This document shows positions 14,401-27,000 of a stretch of 64,000 bases of DNA, one piece after another. Every line of letters begins with the position of its first letter. Positions within the stretch are counted from its first letter, which is position 1. A program made the translations under genes and the position numbers. The notes beneath the pieces were generated by a model. That model was given only the letters and a program-made list of their open reading frames with translations, searched no databases and was not told where the DNA came from. Origin of the DNA: Tetrahymena elliotti 4EA (Eukaryota; Ciliophora; Oligohymenophorea; Hymenostomatida; Tetrahymenidae); contig JH720303.1 of NCBI GenBank assembly GCA_000231825.2, forward strand, positions 892,574 through 956,573, given 5' to 3'.

Positions 14401-17400
14401 CTTGAAATGGCTGCATCTTTCAAATTATTTATGTTTACTAATATTGGAAATCCTAATTACCTTCCAGAAGTATTTATAAGAGCAAATGTTATTAACTTTT
14501 AGGTAACTGAATAAGGTAATTTATTTATTTTTATATTCTAAATTTGATTTATCATTTGTTATCTGTGATAAATTAGGTTTGGAAGAGCAACTTTTGGGAG
14601 AAGTTTCGAGTAGAGAAACTCCTGAATTAGAAAAGGAAAAACATAACTTAATACTTACTATTGGAAATGGTAAAACTACTCTTACAAATATAGAAGACAA
14701 GATTTTAGAACTGTTGGCTAATAGTTAGGGAATTATTTTAGATGATAAAGAGTTGATAGAAAACCTTAAAAAATCTAAAAAAATTTCTATTTCTGTTAAG
14801 GAAGGACTGATTTAAAGCGAAATCAAAGAATAAGAAATAGAGATTGTGAGAAATTTGTACAGAAAAGTAGCTAGAAGAGGTTCAATTTTATTCTTTTGCA
14901 TACAAAAGTTATAGCTGATTGATCCAATGTATCAGTTCTCTCTAAGTTACTTTAATAGACTTTTTATCCATAACTTATAAATTTCTCCTTAATCTAATAT
15001 TCCAGAAGAAAGGGTTGAATTTATCAAAGATTTCACAACCTCAAATATATTTTAAAATGTTATTAGATCTCTTTTCAACAATCATAAAAAAATTTTTAGT
15101 TTTATGCTTTGTACCTAAATTGCTTTAGAATCTGGCTAATTATCACATGAAGAATACAATTATTTAATCTATGGAGAAACTTATCTTGATAAATTTATTT
15201 CATCTAACTCAGAAGAACAAGTCAGCTTACAAAATTTCACACCATAATCTAAGTAGCTCAAAATACCTGAAAAACTTTATAAAAATATTCCAAAATTAGA
15301 AGCTCTTAATCCAATCCTATTTAGTGGTTTATGTGAAAAAATGAACTCCTCATTAAAATAATGGAATTTTTGGTTAAAATCTCAAGATCCTTTAACTAAC
15401 TTCCCACCTGGTATAGTTAATGGAGATTTAACTCCTATCTAGAAATTACTTCTTATAAAATCTTTCAGATAAGATGAATTTGTATCAGGAATGATGTTCT
15501 ACGTTGCATCTGTTCTAGGTAATTCATTTGTAGATCATTCACCAGCTTCTATGGAAGAAGTATTTGCAGATTCAGATTACACTACTCCTCTTATTTTTAT
15601 CCTTTCGTAAGGAGTTGATCCATTAATTAAAATTATGAATTTTGCCACAACAAAAGGAATTGATTAGGCTAATATGAACATTGTCTCTTTAGGAAGAGGT
15701 TTTTATTTTTTTATTTCATTCAAAAAATATGATTGTTTATCTTTGTAATTAAAAAGGCTAAGAATAGTAAGCTGAAAAGGCTATTCAAGAAGGTCTTAAA
15801 AATGGAAAGTGGGTAATTTTGCTTAACTGTCATCTTGGAAAGGGATTTATGAAATAGCTCTCAAAACTTGTTGAGTCAATACCCAATGATCCCAGAATTT
15901 AAGTTAAAAAACACAAAGAAACTTTCAGATTATTTTTAACCTCTATGCCTTGTGATTACTTCCCAGTTTCTATTTTATAAAATGGTATAAAAATAACTAA
16001 TGAATCACCTAAAGGAATTAAGGCAAATATTTAAAAAACATATGTTGAATTACCATAAAGCTGCTTAGATGCTGCTAATGAAGTTGAAAATGATAAATGG
16101 AGAAAATTATTATTTTCATTTTGCTTGTTCCATGCTGTAGTTTAAGGTAATTTTCATAAATTCTAAAGGAAGAACTTTTATTGAGTTATTTCTTTAATTT
16201 ATATATCAGAAAGAAGAAAATTTGGAAGTTTGGGATGGAATATTAGCTATGATTTCAATGAGAGTGATCTTTAAACATCTCTTACAATTTTAACAAATGT
16301 ATTAAATACTTATGACCGTATACCATGGGAAAACTTGTAATATATAATTGGAGAAATTACCTATGGTGGCAGAGTAACAGATAATCAAGATAGAATTTGT
16401 TTAATGTCATAATTATAGTAATTCTGTAATCCTTAGGTGATTTAGGATAATTATTAGTTTTCTAAGGCTTATAAATAAATCTAATTTAAAAACGAAATTC
16501 CATATATAGAATAAATGAGAGAATATTTAGATTCATTACCATCTCAAGATAATGCTGATATATTTGGGATGCATGAGAATGCTATCATTTCATCTAAAGT
16601 AGCTTTTTTGTTTTATTTTATAGATATGTAGTAAAAATTTTTCCAAATAATTTTGATAGTATAATGAGACAAATGAAAGTCTAAGGCTTTTCATAGATGC
16701 ATAACCAAAATATTAATAAAGATCAACTAAGCAACAAACTTAATCCTAAAATGAACAAGAAAACTAAGACAAGCCTTCCCTTGCTATAACAGAGGAAGAG
16801 GAAATTTTTGATAAATGCAGATATTTTGAGAAAGCCTTACCATCAATCATGAAGCAATTTGAGAGAAAGCCTAAGAAATAAAATAAATAGCTTTACCTCC
16901 TTTAACTCTAACAAGAATAATTTATGAGTGAAAAGAAAAAGAAAAAAAACTTTTTAAAGATTAATAAAGAAGAGTCACGTTCAACCCGTAAAAATTTCAT
17001 AGACTCTTTAGAAATGTGCTTGCAACAAGAAATTGAAAGATTCAATAGATTATTAGAGGTTTATTTTAATTTTTTAAGAGATTAATTTTAATTTTTAAAT
17101 ATTAAAAAGGTTATGAAGTAAAGCTTATCAAATTTAAAAAAAGCAATTAAGGGTGAAGTAGTTCTTTCAAAAAGATTAGAACTTATGTATAATAGTATTT
17201 TGCTAAATAGAGTTCCAGAAATCTGGTAAGAAAAAAGCTACTTATCTATGAGAAGTTTATCAAGCTGGTTCAGTAATTTAATTGAAAGAGTAAACTTCTT
17301 CACTGAATGGTAAAAAGAAAAGCCAAAAGCTTTTTGGTTAAGTGCATTTTTCTTCCCTCAAGGATTTCTTACTTCAGTTTTATAAAATTATGCTAGAAAA

Positions 17401-18180
17401 TACATGGTACCAATTGATACCTTGATATTTGATTTTAAGTTTATGAACTCTATTCCAACAAAAAAACAATAGTAAATTATTGATAATTACAACAATAATA
17501 ATTAATAAGTTAGAGGGCCTTCTATGACTTAAATAAAACTTTAAGATATTTATAATGATGAAAAAGAAGAGTTAAAAGCTAAGTAAAAGTTGAAATAATA
17601 ATAATAACAGATTCTTTAACAAAAAATTAATGAACTCTTAAAGCAATAAGAAGAGGAAGAAAAAGAAGAAAATATGGATGGTTGCTTAATTTATGGACTT
17701 TATTGTGATGGTTGTAGATTCTCTTCTAATTTAGATTGTATAGAAGATAATGAAATAGGAATTTTGAACAAATAAGCTCCCATAATCCATTTTATTCCTA
17801 AAGAAATAAAATTGCTTAGTGAAGCAGAAGTCATAAGACTTCAATAAGAAAAATATAGATAAATATAAATATAGAATAGATCAAATAAAGATTTAAATAG
17901 TGAAGTTGCTATGAAAGTTGAACTAATTTAAAATAATAACGGTATAAACAATATACAAAATAATTCATAACTCAAAGAAAGTTTATTAATGGAAGGATAA
18001 AAACAAGCCTAATTTACATTTTTAATGCCTCTTTACAAAACTGTACAAAGATCAGGCATCCTTTCAACAACAGGTCACTCTACTAATTTTATAATATCCA
18101 TATCTGTTCCAACTAAGCAACCCTCATTTTATTGGATTTTAAGAGGAGCAGCTTTTTTATGTGATTCTGAGTCATGTTGA
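2431..18180 (+). CDS. Axonemal dynein heavy chain (inner-arm type)
   Basis: Motor subunit of a ciliary dynein. First exons are 2431-2619, 2747-4141, 4263-5020, 5073-6006 and 6064 onward; about 25 exons in all, roughly 4,600-4,800 residues, TGA at 18178. Residues 1 to about 530 are a Gln/Asn/Ser-rich extension, followed by the stem ([20 protein letters not shown]). AAA1 has GPAGTGKTE (8392-8418) and [14 protein letters not shown]2 has GPTMSGKSS (about 9344). AAA3 has GETGTGKT, split by an intron (about 10721-10812). AAA4 has GGSGKKS (about 11901), a changed Walker A lysine region. The stalk coiled coils flank a microtubule-binding head at about 12.7-13.7 kb. The C-terminal domain ([20 protein letters not shown]) completes the protein. 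Insertions sit in AAA2 (about 9580-9800) and in the C-terminal region (about 17460-17690, Q/K/E-rich). Single-headed inner-arm type is inferred. The start could lie further upstream, and a 57-nt in-frame intron at 5788-5844 is possible. Confidence 0.93.
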
Positions 18181-18911
18181 ATCTTTCATTTTTTAATTAG
18201 TGTAAATAATTTGAATTAAAGAATAAATTAATTTATATTATAAAAATACAATAGATTTATTTAATAGTATTTTTTAACTTAATTAAACTTCATAAATTAT
18301 TTAGTTTTAACATTCTTGATGTTTTACATAAATCAAAAAAATATTAAAAAATATAAAAATTATTCAAAATAAGCTCATGTAATCAGTTATTTTGGATTTT
18401 TCTTTTAAAAAACAATTAATTATTTTTCAAACATTAGTTTCTTGTCTTTACATTTATTAAGAATATTTACAAAATCAATTGATCTTTTTTAATTCATGTT
18501 TCAATTAAATTTGAAAATTGCTGATATTATTCTTTTTAGGTTTTTCAATAAATTTAAATAATTTTTTTGAAAAAAATCTATCAATTATTTTCTTAGACTT
18601 CAGTTTAAAAATTTTTATTTAAATAAATTTCCTGCAATGTATATTTGCTTTGACAAAATGTTCTTTCATTTTTTTCATTTAAAAATTTTACAAGTGGTTG
18701 GTTAAATTCTATCAAATATTTTCCTTTCTTAATTAAAAAAGAGGTACACTAATTGGTTTTGAGTAAAAGTCAGTAAAACGATGAAAGAAATAATTAAAAA
18801 TACATGATATAAAACTAGACATTAAATTCATATTACTTCTAAAAATATTTTTTTATAATAAAAATGAGATTAAATTTAAAGATTTTATTTGTTAACTTTT
18901 TGCATTTTATT
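18181..18911. other. Convergent intergenic region
   Basis: About 730 bp of AT-rich DNA between the ends of the dynein gene (+) and the tRNA-binding protein gene (-). It presumably carries both 3' UTRs and termination signals. No coding potential seen. A 15-mer at 18691-18705 partly resembles a Tetrahymena chromosome breakage sequence on the minus strand but fails at invariant positions. Confidence 0.5.
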
Positions 18912-19496
18912 TCAATCAATAGGGCTATTCTTAAATGACTTTGCTTTAACATAGCCAGCTTTAGTCATCCATTTGACATTTTTAAAAGTAGCAAAAGATT
19001 CATCATCTGTTTTTGTATCTAATAAAGCTCTTTCTAATATTTTCTTTTTTTGGTTTAATTAGGGTTCAAGTTCTTATTTGAAATTCTCTTGTTAACCTTC
19101 TAAAAATATTCTTTCACCTACAACTGAGTTCTCATGAGGTCTTAAAAATTCGAAAGCTTTGGTTTCAACATTAGTACACAAAATCATACCATTAGAATCA
19201 AAGCCTCCTAATTTTCTAGGTTTAAGATTAGCCATCACACAAACTAATCCATTTACTTAATCTATAGGAATGTATTACTAAAGACCTGAGCCAATATCTC
19301 TAACTTCAGTACCAATATCAACTTTTAAGCAATAAAGATAATCACTGCTTGGATGAATTTTGCATTCAACAATTTTTCCTACACGGATGTCTATCTTTTA
19401 GAATTCTTCAAATGTAGCACTACTTAATGCTTTCTTTTAAACCTAAGTAGTCTTTTCAGAATTATTTTCAATTTATTCAGTTGTTTAAGTTTCCAT
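18912..19496 (-). CDS. EMAPII/Arc1p-type tRNA-binding protein
   Basis: Single-exon gene of 194 residues, ATG at 19494-19496 and TGA at 18912-18914. Almost all of it is a tRNA-binding OB-fold domain of the EMAPII/AIMP1/Arc1p/MetRS C-terminal family. Signature pieces in order are FEEFQKIDIRVGKIVECKIH, SSDYLYCLKVDIG, the conserved glycine-rich GSGLQQYIP, and the core VCVMANLKPRKLGGFDSNGM, followed by ENSVVGERI. The roughly 25 residues before the domain are polar with no signal peptide. The C-terminal 60 residues (KKKILERALLDTKTDD...) resemble the short tail seen in stand-alone versions. In other eukaryotes such domains bind the outside of tRNA and tether aminoacyl-tRNA synthetases. Here the domain is not fused to a synthetase, so an auxiliary, Arc1p-like role is inferred. 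The gene runs tail to tail with the dynein gene. Confidence 0.88.
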
Positions 19497-22400
19497 TTTT
19501 GTTATTTTATTTTTATATTAGTTAATTTTCTATTTAATTATTTATTATATTTTTTTTCTAAAATTTATAAAAAGTATTTAAAAAAATAAATCTTTAATGT
19601 GAATAAAGAATTAATCAGTTTTCTATAATCATATTCAATTTTGTTAATTAAAAATTTGCATTATATTAGCATGAATTTTTCTTTTATTATTTTTAATACA
19701 TCACTTTTTTATCTAATTAATTTATTTCTTAGTCTTCACTCTTCCAGAACTTTTTGAGAAAAATAAATAAGTAAATTATTCTATTTCTATTTTTTAAATA
19801 TAATATTAAGGGTACATAAACAAGTAGTTTATTAATGCTAACCTAAAGCAATATCCATTTTATGCTTAAGTGAGGTTTAATTTGTTATAAAATTAGTTAC
19901 TTAATTGTATGAGATACTAATAAATAAAAAAAACTAAAAATAAGAGTTTTTAGCCTTTAAAAAGAAATTAAGAATAGAAATTATGTTATATGTGGTAAAA
20001 AACAAGTAATTTCTTTTTTAAAAATAAAGTTAACTTTTAAAAATTGTTTTTAATGTCCAAATTTAGCATTACTAAAATATTTCTTTTATTATTAAAAATA
20101 ATAAACCCGTTACTTCTTTACATCATTTTTTATTAATTAAGATATACTATTTGCATTATATATTTCTAGAAATTTTGAAGAAAGATCATTAATTAATTTA
20201 TGTTAATAGCAAAGATGAAAAAAGAGTCTATAATGAAGGGTTTATAAAAAAGTAAAGAAGGAATTATTAAGTAAAAATAAATAATTAAAAAAATAGCAGA
20301 TTTAAAAATTTTTGATTGAGTTTTTTTATTTCGAATGATTTTTAAAAATAATATTTTTTTTGACTAAAATTATTAATTAACAATAATAACTTAAAAAAAT
20401 CATTTTTATGAGAATAAGAATTTCATTTTTAAATGTTAAAGAATCATTAAATATTTCATTTTTAAATCTTTTGAATTAAACTATTTTATGAGATTTTAAT
20501 GACAGGTTTTAGTAAATTTTTCTAATAGCTTAAAAATATTTTGTTTCTGCTTTGACTAAAGATAAATATTGTATTGATAACATTAAAATTAATAAAATTT
20601 TAAAACAAATTTTATGAAATATTTAGTTCTCTTTAAAGTCTTAATATGAGAGTAATCTAAAAAATTATTTTATTAAGATGTAATATTACTTCAATGATGT
20701 TTATATTTATTAATGTAAATTTAGATTTATGATTGGGTAAATAAGATTTTTTCCCGAATGGCAAAATATTCAAGCTATTTTTAGAAAGAATCAGCTGAGA
20801 TACTATTCATATAAATTAATTTTTAATTATTTTTAAAATATTTTAGTGTTAACTACTTATTATTTCAATTCAAAATTAAGCTTTAGTTTTATTATTAAAT
20901 ATTTCATTAATTGATGAAAAATAAATGTATTTATTTTCAAAATTTAATTTATAAATGCAACAAGAGTTTTTAAGTTTTAAAGTGATATTGAATTATTCAC
21001 ATTAAAATAAACATGATTAATAAATTAAGTTTTTAAAAACTAAGGAGAGACTGTTATTCCAATATTGGTCATATGAAATACTGCTCTATACCTTAAAATT
21101 TAATTGAAAGATGAATAAAAAATAATAGCTATTTTTAAATACTAACTCTGTACCTTCAACATTGCTTATTAAACTTGCTTTTTTTGATAAAATAACAATA
21201 AATATTAAATTTATGGTTAGCTTCACAAAATATAATTCATATGAGTTCATTAAATAAAAAGTTGGATAATCTTTAAATTTGAATTGATTCAAAAATTACT
21301 TCTTTAAGTCATTTTATATTAACATTTTTCAAGGTTTATACTCAAACTTGATATAAAAATTATTATTTTCAGAATAAATTTGTTTGAAAAACTCTATTTT
21401 CTACGATTTTTTTAAACCTATAGATGTAATGTAATTAATTTTTTTCTAGCATCCCTTCATTTTTTATTTTTTATTTATCTAAATAGGATTCAATATAAAA
21501 AAAATAACTTCTTATCTAATTATTAGATTATTTCTTTTAACTTAAAAAAATATTTTATTTTTGAGGCCGTATTTCCTAAATTCAACATTTTTTTTGTGGA
21601 AAGATTAAGATTTTTTATCAATTTAAGTTTAAATAAATTTATCTGTTATTAATTTAATATTTAACTAAAATAGTATTTTACAAATCCATTTTTAATAATA
21701 ATTTTAATTAAAATATTAATTTGTTTTATTTAAGATTAATAAATTATATAATTTCATTTTAAACAAAAAAAATTTGAAATGAGAAATTCAATTATTTGTA
21801 ATTTCTAAATTTAAAAATAAAGTTAATAAATTTTAACTAAAAAAACTTTAATTGAATGGTAAACCTAAAAAATTATATCTAAACTAAGTTTAGAATTTTT
21901 GAAGAGAAAATTTATAAAAACAAAGATAAAAAAATAGCTTAAAAACAAACAAAAATGTAAAAAATAATTTTTATTTGTAATTATTCTTGATGTACTTGAA
22001 GAAGTTAGAAGTTGAAGTTATATTATAGGATTTTTACAAAAGTGTAAAATAAAAAAAATAATTAACTTCAATATATTTTACTTTTATTAGAGAATAAAAA
22101 ATTAAATATTAATGATTCAATTAGTGAATGGAGTTTAAAAATTAAAAGAGCTAACTAGTTTCGATCTTTGCTTAATTTTGAATAATAACATAGGCATAAC
22201 ATGTGGCAGAAGACTAAAGATGAGACTTTGTAAAATTAGAAAGCTAACCAAATTTAATTTACAAAGTTGAAAAAATCAAATAAGCAAATTTATTTTAATT
22301 AAAATTAAAAATTTTGCAATTTAATTTCATTTTATTTCAACTTAATTAATATGTTTATGATTCTTAAGTATTTCAAATCTAATATTCAATTAAATAATTT

Positions 22401-23396
22401 TTTTATTTGAGTCTAACAATATTTAGATATAAGCAATTTTTAAAAAGGATATTTTAGTTTAGGACAGTATGAATACATACCTTATTTAAGAAAATGGCAA
22501 ATTAAGATTAATTAATTATTCATTTATTCAGCAAATTTCAACTTGATTTTGAATGATTATTAACTTAAAATTCAGGTTTATTTAAAACTACTTTCATTTT
22601 TTTTCTCTTAAAATATTTCAATAATTAAAAATACTAATTTTAAGAAATTCTAAGTTTATTTATTAAAATATTTATTGATCTCAATAGTAATAAGAAATAA
22701 GTATCTCTTTCTTTAAGTTTTAAGATATTTTAATCATAAAAAATAATTGATACTTTTAACTTTTTTTTGCTTTTTTTATCATATTTTGTGAAACTGAAAG
22801 TATTTAAAAAGTTTTACAAATCTAGTAAAAATGAATGGTCCTTGTCTTGAAATATTTTCACAATTTGTTGATTTTGTTTAAAAGTTTTCTAAATCTAAAA
22901 TATTTTTTTTTCATAATAATAGTATTTTATGATAATTTAATCACTTAATAAATATTCTAAAATTTTTTCTTTTGATTTTTTGAATTTATTTTTGTAATGC
23001 TTAGTATATTTTAAAGGGATAGAATAGTCATTTAATTAGATGATAGTAACTGAAGGGGAATCTTTTTTATAATCAGTCATTTTTTATTAATAGTTGAATA
23101 AATATAAAATATTTCTCTAAGAGTAATCATAATAAAAATAATTTTAGAATTTAAAATATTATGAATTATATTTTCACTTTCATAAATATTTACCCATTTT
23201 TAATAATGGTGAATTTCCAAAATAGAACAATGAGATAAATTAATAATTAATTAGTATTGGGGAGATTTAATAATTCATACATTTATTTTTGTTGGGGAAA
23301 ATCAATTGTTAATTTCAAAATTAAAATATACAAAGAAATTTTGTTAATTGATTATTATCATTTAGGGAGAGGGAAATTTTTTTCAAATTATTGTGA
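19497..23396. other. Gene-poor AT-rich stretch (promoter side of the tRNA-binding protein, then desert)
   Basis: Nearly 4 kb with very low GC and many TGA triplets in all frames. The first few hundred bases should hold the promoter of the minus-strand gene ending at 19496. I found no rRNA, tRNA or recognisable protein. One patch at about 22090-22290 (+) stays open, with codon-like composition and Gln/Lys/Arg-rich translation (for example SLKIKRANQFRSLLNFEQQ). It has no good start and no family I know, so it is not called as a gene. Confidence 0.5.
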
Positions 23397-24080
23397 ATGG
23401 GAAAATAAAAATCAATATAATATTTAACATTTGAATTAATTTTATAAATTCAATCTCAAAAAAGAAGAGTCTGTAATAAGGAGGATTAATAGCATTGTTT
23501 GGAAAGATTTCAAAGAAAATCATCTTCAAATAGAAATTCATCGCTGAGCATCAACTATGAAAATTATTGCGTTCTAGTATAGCTCAGCTTTGGGTGACTA
23601 TTTGAGCTGTTTCTTTGGGCAAAAATCTGCCTAAGCAGTCTATCTACTCGGTTAACGACTTAGGATAAGTAATTCTCAAATGTTTTACTTAAACTCTAAT
23701 GTTCTAGACAGAAGTCAACATCGAGTCCTCCTACAGATAAAGCTCTTCGTATAAACAAGGATGTATCTTAAGAAGATTATATACATGCCTTGAATAGATT
23801 AACCAAATTACATATACTCAATTTAGCATTCTTTGAAAATGAAAAAGATGCTCTAAGTTTTTAATTCCTTAGTAGTTTTTAAAAAAGTACTTATATTGTG
23901 ACTCAAAAAGTTTTTAAAACCCCAAAATTGACTGTCTTCACTTATAAGTCCACTTTCATATGTTATCCAATATATGAAAGAACATACAAAAGCAATTTTG
24001 AGTAGCATGTAAAATTAATCTATTATAAAAAATAAATAATCTTCATTCTCTCTCCAATTTAAAACATTTTGATGTGTTGA
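23397..24080 (+). other. GC-elevated island with a long frame holding one internal TGA; unclassified
   Basis: From ATG 23397 (an in-frame TGA lies directly upstream) a single frame runs to TGA 24078-24080, interrupted once by TGA at 23595-23597. The sequence between about 23540 and 23790 is clearly richer in GC than the surrounding desert and uses codons such as TCG, CGG and ACG that are rare in neighbouring genes. The downstream half looks protein-like (SSPPTDKALRINKDVSQEDY, then HALNRLTKLHILNLAFFENE). A 30-nt GT-AG segment at 23577-23606 would remove the TGA in phase, but it is short and not AT-rich. The minus strand also has an open frame here (about 23590-23820), so strand is uncertain. 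Possibilities are a small gene, a selenoprotein, a decayed gene or a structured RNA. No family is recognised. Confidence 0.3.
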
Positions 24081-27000
24081 TTATATTAATAGGAATAGGA
24101 ATATAAAAATATATTAATTTAATTTATTAGGAATTGCTCGCTCATTTCTCTCAGTTTTTACATCATCATCTAACTAATTTTAATTAAAATAAAAAAATAT
24201 TAAAAAAATAAAAATTAAAATCATCATCTTTCGAAGAACAAATAATCCAAGCAAATAAAAAACAAACAAATAAAAAAAAAATCTTTCGAGATAAAATAAA
24301 AGCAACAAACACGCTTACAGAAAACCAAGCACAAATAAAAAAAAACAAAGAAACATCTCTCAAAATTAAACAACATAAACAAAAAAACAAATAAATTACT
24401 TGTCAGACCAGGCATGCTAAATTTTTTATTGAAAAAAATTAATTAATTAAGAAACAAAAGGCATTTAAAATTTTTTTGAAGATAATTTAGAAAATCCTTT
24501 AGCTCTGGAGCAAATTCGTTCATCTACATAATCCCACCTTTAATTTTAATTAGAAAAAGTAAACTTACATTCATTTAAATATTTTCATTCATTTTTCATT
24601 TAAAAAATTTTAACAAATTAATCATCATAATTTATTAACTAAATTTTTTCTTCAAAACAAATCTTTCATATATTTATTGAAATGAAACTAAGTTTTTATT
24701 GATCTTTCATTTTTTCCCCTTCAAAGAAACATTTAGATAAAAAATAAATCAAACATGTTTGGAAGAAAAAACAACAACAACTACATTAAAAAATAATTTT
24801 ATAATTTTATTTTCAATACAGAAGTAAAATTTATTTTTGAATTCAAAAAAATAAGAATATAATAGAAAATTAAATACTCAGAAATAGCAATTATCAAAGT
24901 ATTAATAATTTTCTTAATCTAAAATTGAATACCTTCATACATTTTTATTAAGATTAATTAACCTCCCTAAATAGTTATCTTAATAAGATAAAAAGACCTT
25001 TGAATGGCGTTAAGATTTGGTAATTTTGAATTTTAATAAAATAGAATAAAAAATTCAAGATTATTTTTTTATTGAAATTATTCATTATTATTATTATGGA
25101 AGATTAGATAAAAGAAATAATTTTGAATAGCTATTATTTGAATATAAAGAATAATAATTACTATGAAAAATATTCTTTTTATTAGTTAGATATTTTCTTA
25201 TCGTTTCAATTGAAAATTAGAAAGATTTGATTTCTTAAAAAAAGAAAGACTTGTTTCAATAAAAATTATTAATAAAATTAGTATCATTATTTTTTGATAA
25301 TCTAATAAATTACCCAAATCAAATATTTCTTCATAATTTAATTTAGTTTTTTATTTCTTAAAGCCAATAGATATAAAAGGATATTGTCTTTTCTCACCTC
25401 TCTAATTATATGCTTTTTAAAATAGAATTATTTTATTAAATAAAAGAAATTACTGAAGTAAGTTGCTAAATCCTTTTTATAATATTGTTTGTTAGTCTTA
25501 TTCATTAAGTTTTTTATACTCAAGGATGGCTAATCGAAATGAATAAGAATTAATAAAAAATATTTATAAAATTTAATTAATTTTTCATAACCAGACAAAA
25601 GAATTTTTAATTTTCTGCAAATAATTAATAATAATATTTACAATTATAATTAATTAAATTAGATAATGAAGCAATCATCAATATAAGAAACAAACTAAGA
25701 GACTTAAAAAGACTTTCTAAAAGACATTTTCATATATTTTTAAAATACTTACAAAATTTAAACAATTAACTGAATTTATTTTTTATCTTTTATATAAAGT
25801 GTTTGTGAGGAAAAATCTTTTATCAAGTTTTTAAACCCCCTGGCTATGGAGGATAAAAGATATTTTGCTTCACCTAAGCTTATCTAATTAATAACTATTG
25901 GGTTTAATTAATCTTTAATCTTTAAGATATCTTGATTTTCTTAAAAATTATATGATTAAATAAATTCAATAGATTATAATTATAAATTTTCAATCAATGA
26001 CTACTTTTAAAATTTGAGATTTTGATAGTTTTTAAAACCCGAATGGCTTTTCCAAATCATATCTCATATAACTAAAAGTGGAAATTATTGGACTTTTGTC
26101 AAAAAAACCATAAAAATAGTTTTTCTTATTAAAACTTTATAAACAAATTTATAACTTAAGTTTTTTAATCCATGACGGGCTACTAAAAAGTTATAAATAG
26201 AATTGTTTAAAAGTTTATATTAAAACTAAAAAAAACACTTTCAAAATATCTCATCAAATTTTTTTTCTCTAAGTTAGTTTCTAATAATCCTCTACTCTTT
26301 TTATTAATAATAACTCATCTTCTAAGCAAATAAATTTACTAAAATTAAAAAAATTAAAAACTCAAACTAAATTGTATGTATAAATATTGTTGATTAACTC
26401 AAAACCAACCAAAAATAAATAAATCACTTAAAAAAACAAGAACGAATAGAAATAAACAAATAAACCTAAATAAAACAAATCAAAAATAAAAAAGAAAAAG
26501 ATAAATATAAAATCAAAAAAAAGAAAACTTAAACACATCAAATCATAATCACACTACAAATCAAAAATTAAAAATAAGGAAAATAAAAATGAAATCCAAA
26601 ACATAGACATATTTTAAAAAAGTATTTTTTCAATTAATAAGATAAAAATAATTTTTAAAATATATAAGTAGAATAAAGATTTTTTATTACAATATAAATT
26701 ATTGTTTTTATCTTATTACAGGAGATAAATTAAAAATATTACAAATTAAAAAAAATATTAACATTGTAAATAAGTATATTTATTTTAAAAATAAAACTTT
26801 ACCAAAAATGAAAAAAGAAAGATTATTCATTTTAAAAAAATTTTTTTTTTTTAGAAATCACTTAATCAGAGTTAAATAAACTTAGTTCAAAAATGTAAAC
26901 AATTTAAACTTTGGAAAAATAAATCAATTTTGTTCTCTGAAAGTATTTGGTTATTTTAATATCTTTGAAAAAGTAAATAAATAATATAAATAGTACTAAA

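Noticed and set aside
18691..18705. Minus-strand 15-mer resembling the Tetrahymena chromosome breakage sequence
   Set aside because: About 12 of 15 positions agree with the recalled consensus, but position 2 of the conserved core differs and the AA-CC-AA-CC-YC run is broken at the Y. The functional site tolerates little change there.
23570..23650. Possible tRNA gene (TAGCTCAG A-box-like word)
   Set aside because: No GGTTCGANTCC-type B box at the right distance and no acceptor stem could be folded by eye.
26401..26415. AAACCAACC core of a chromosome breakage sequence on the plus strand
   Set aside because: The core matches, but the required YC after it is AA. In an A/C-rich block this core is likely by chance.
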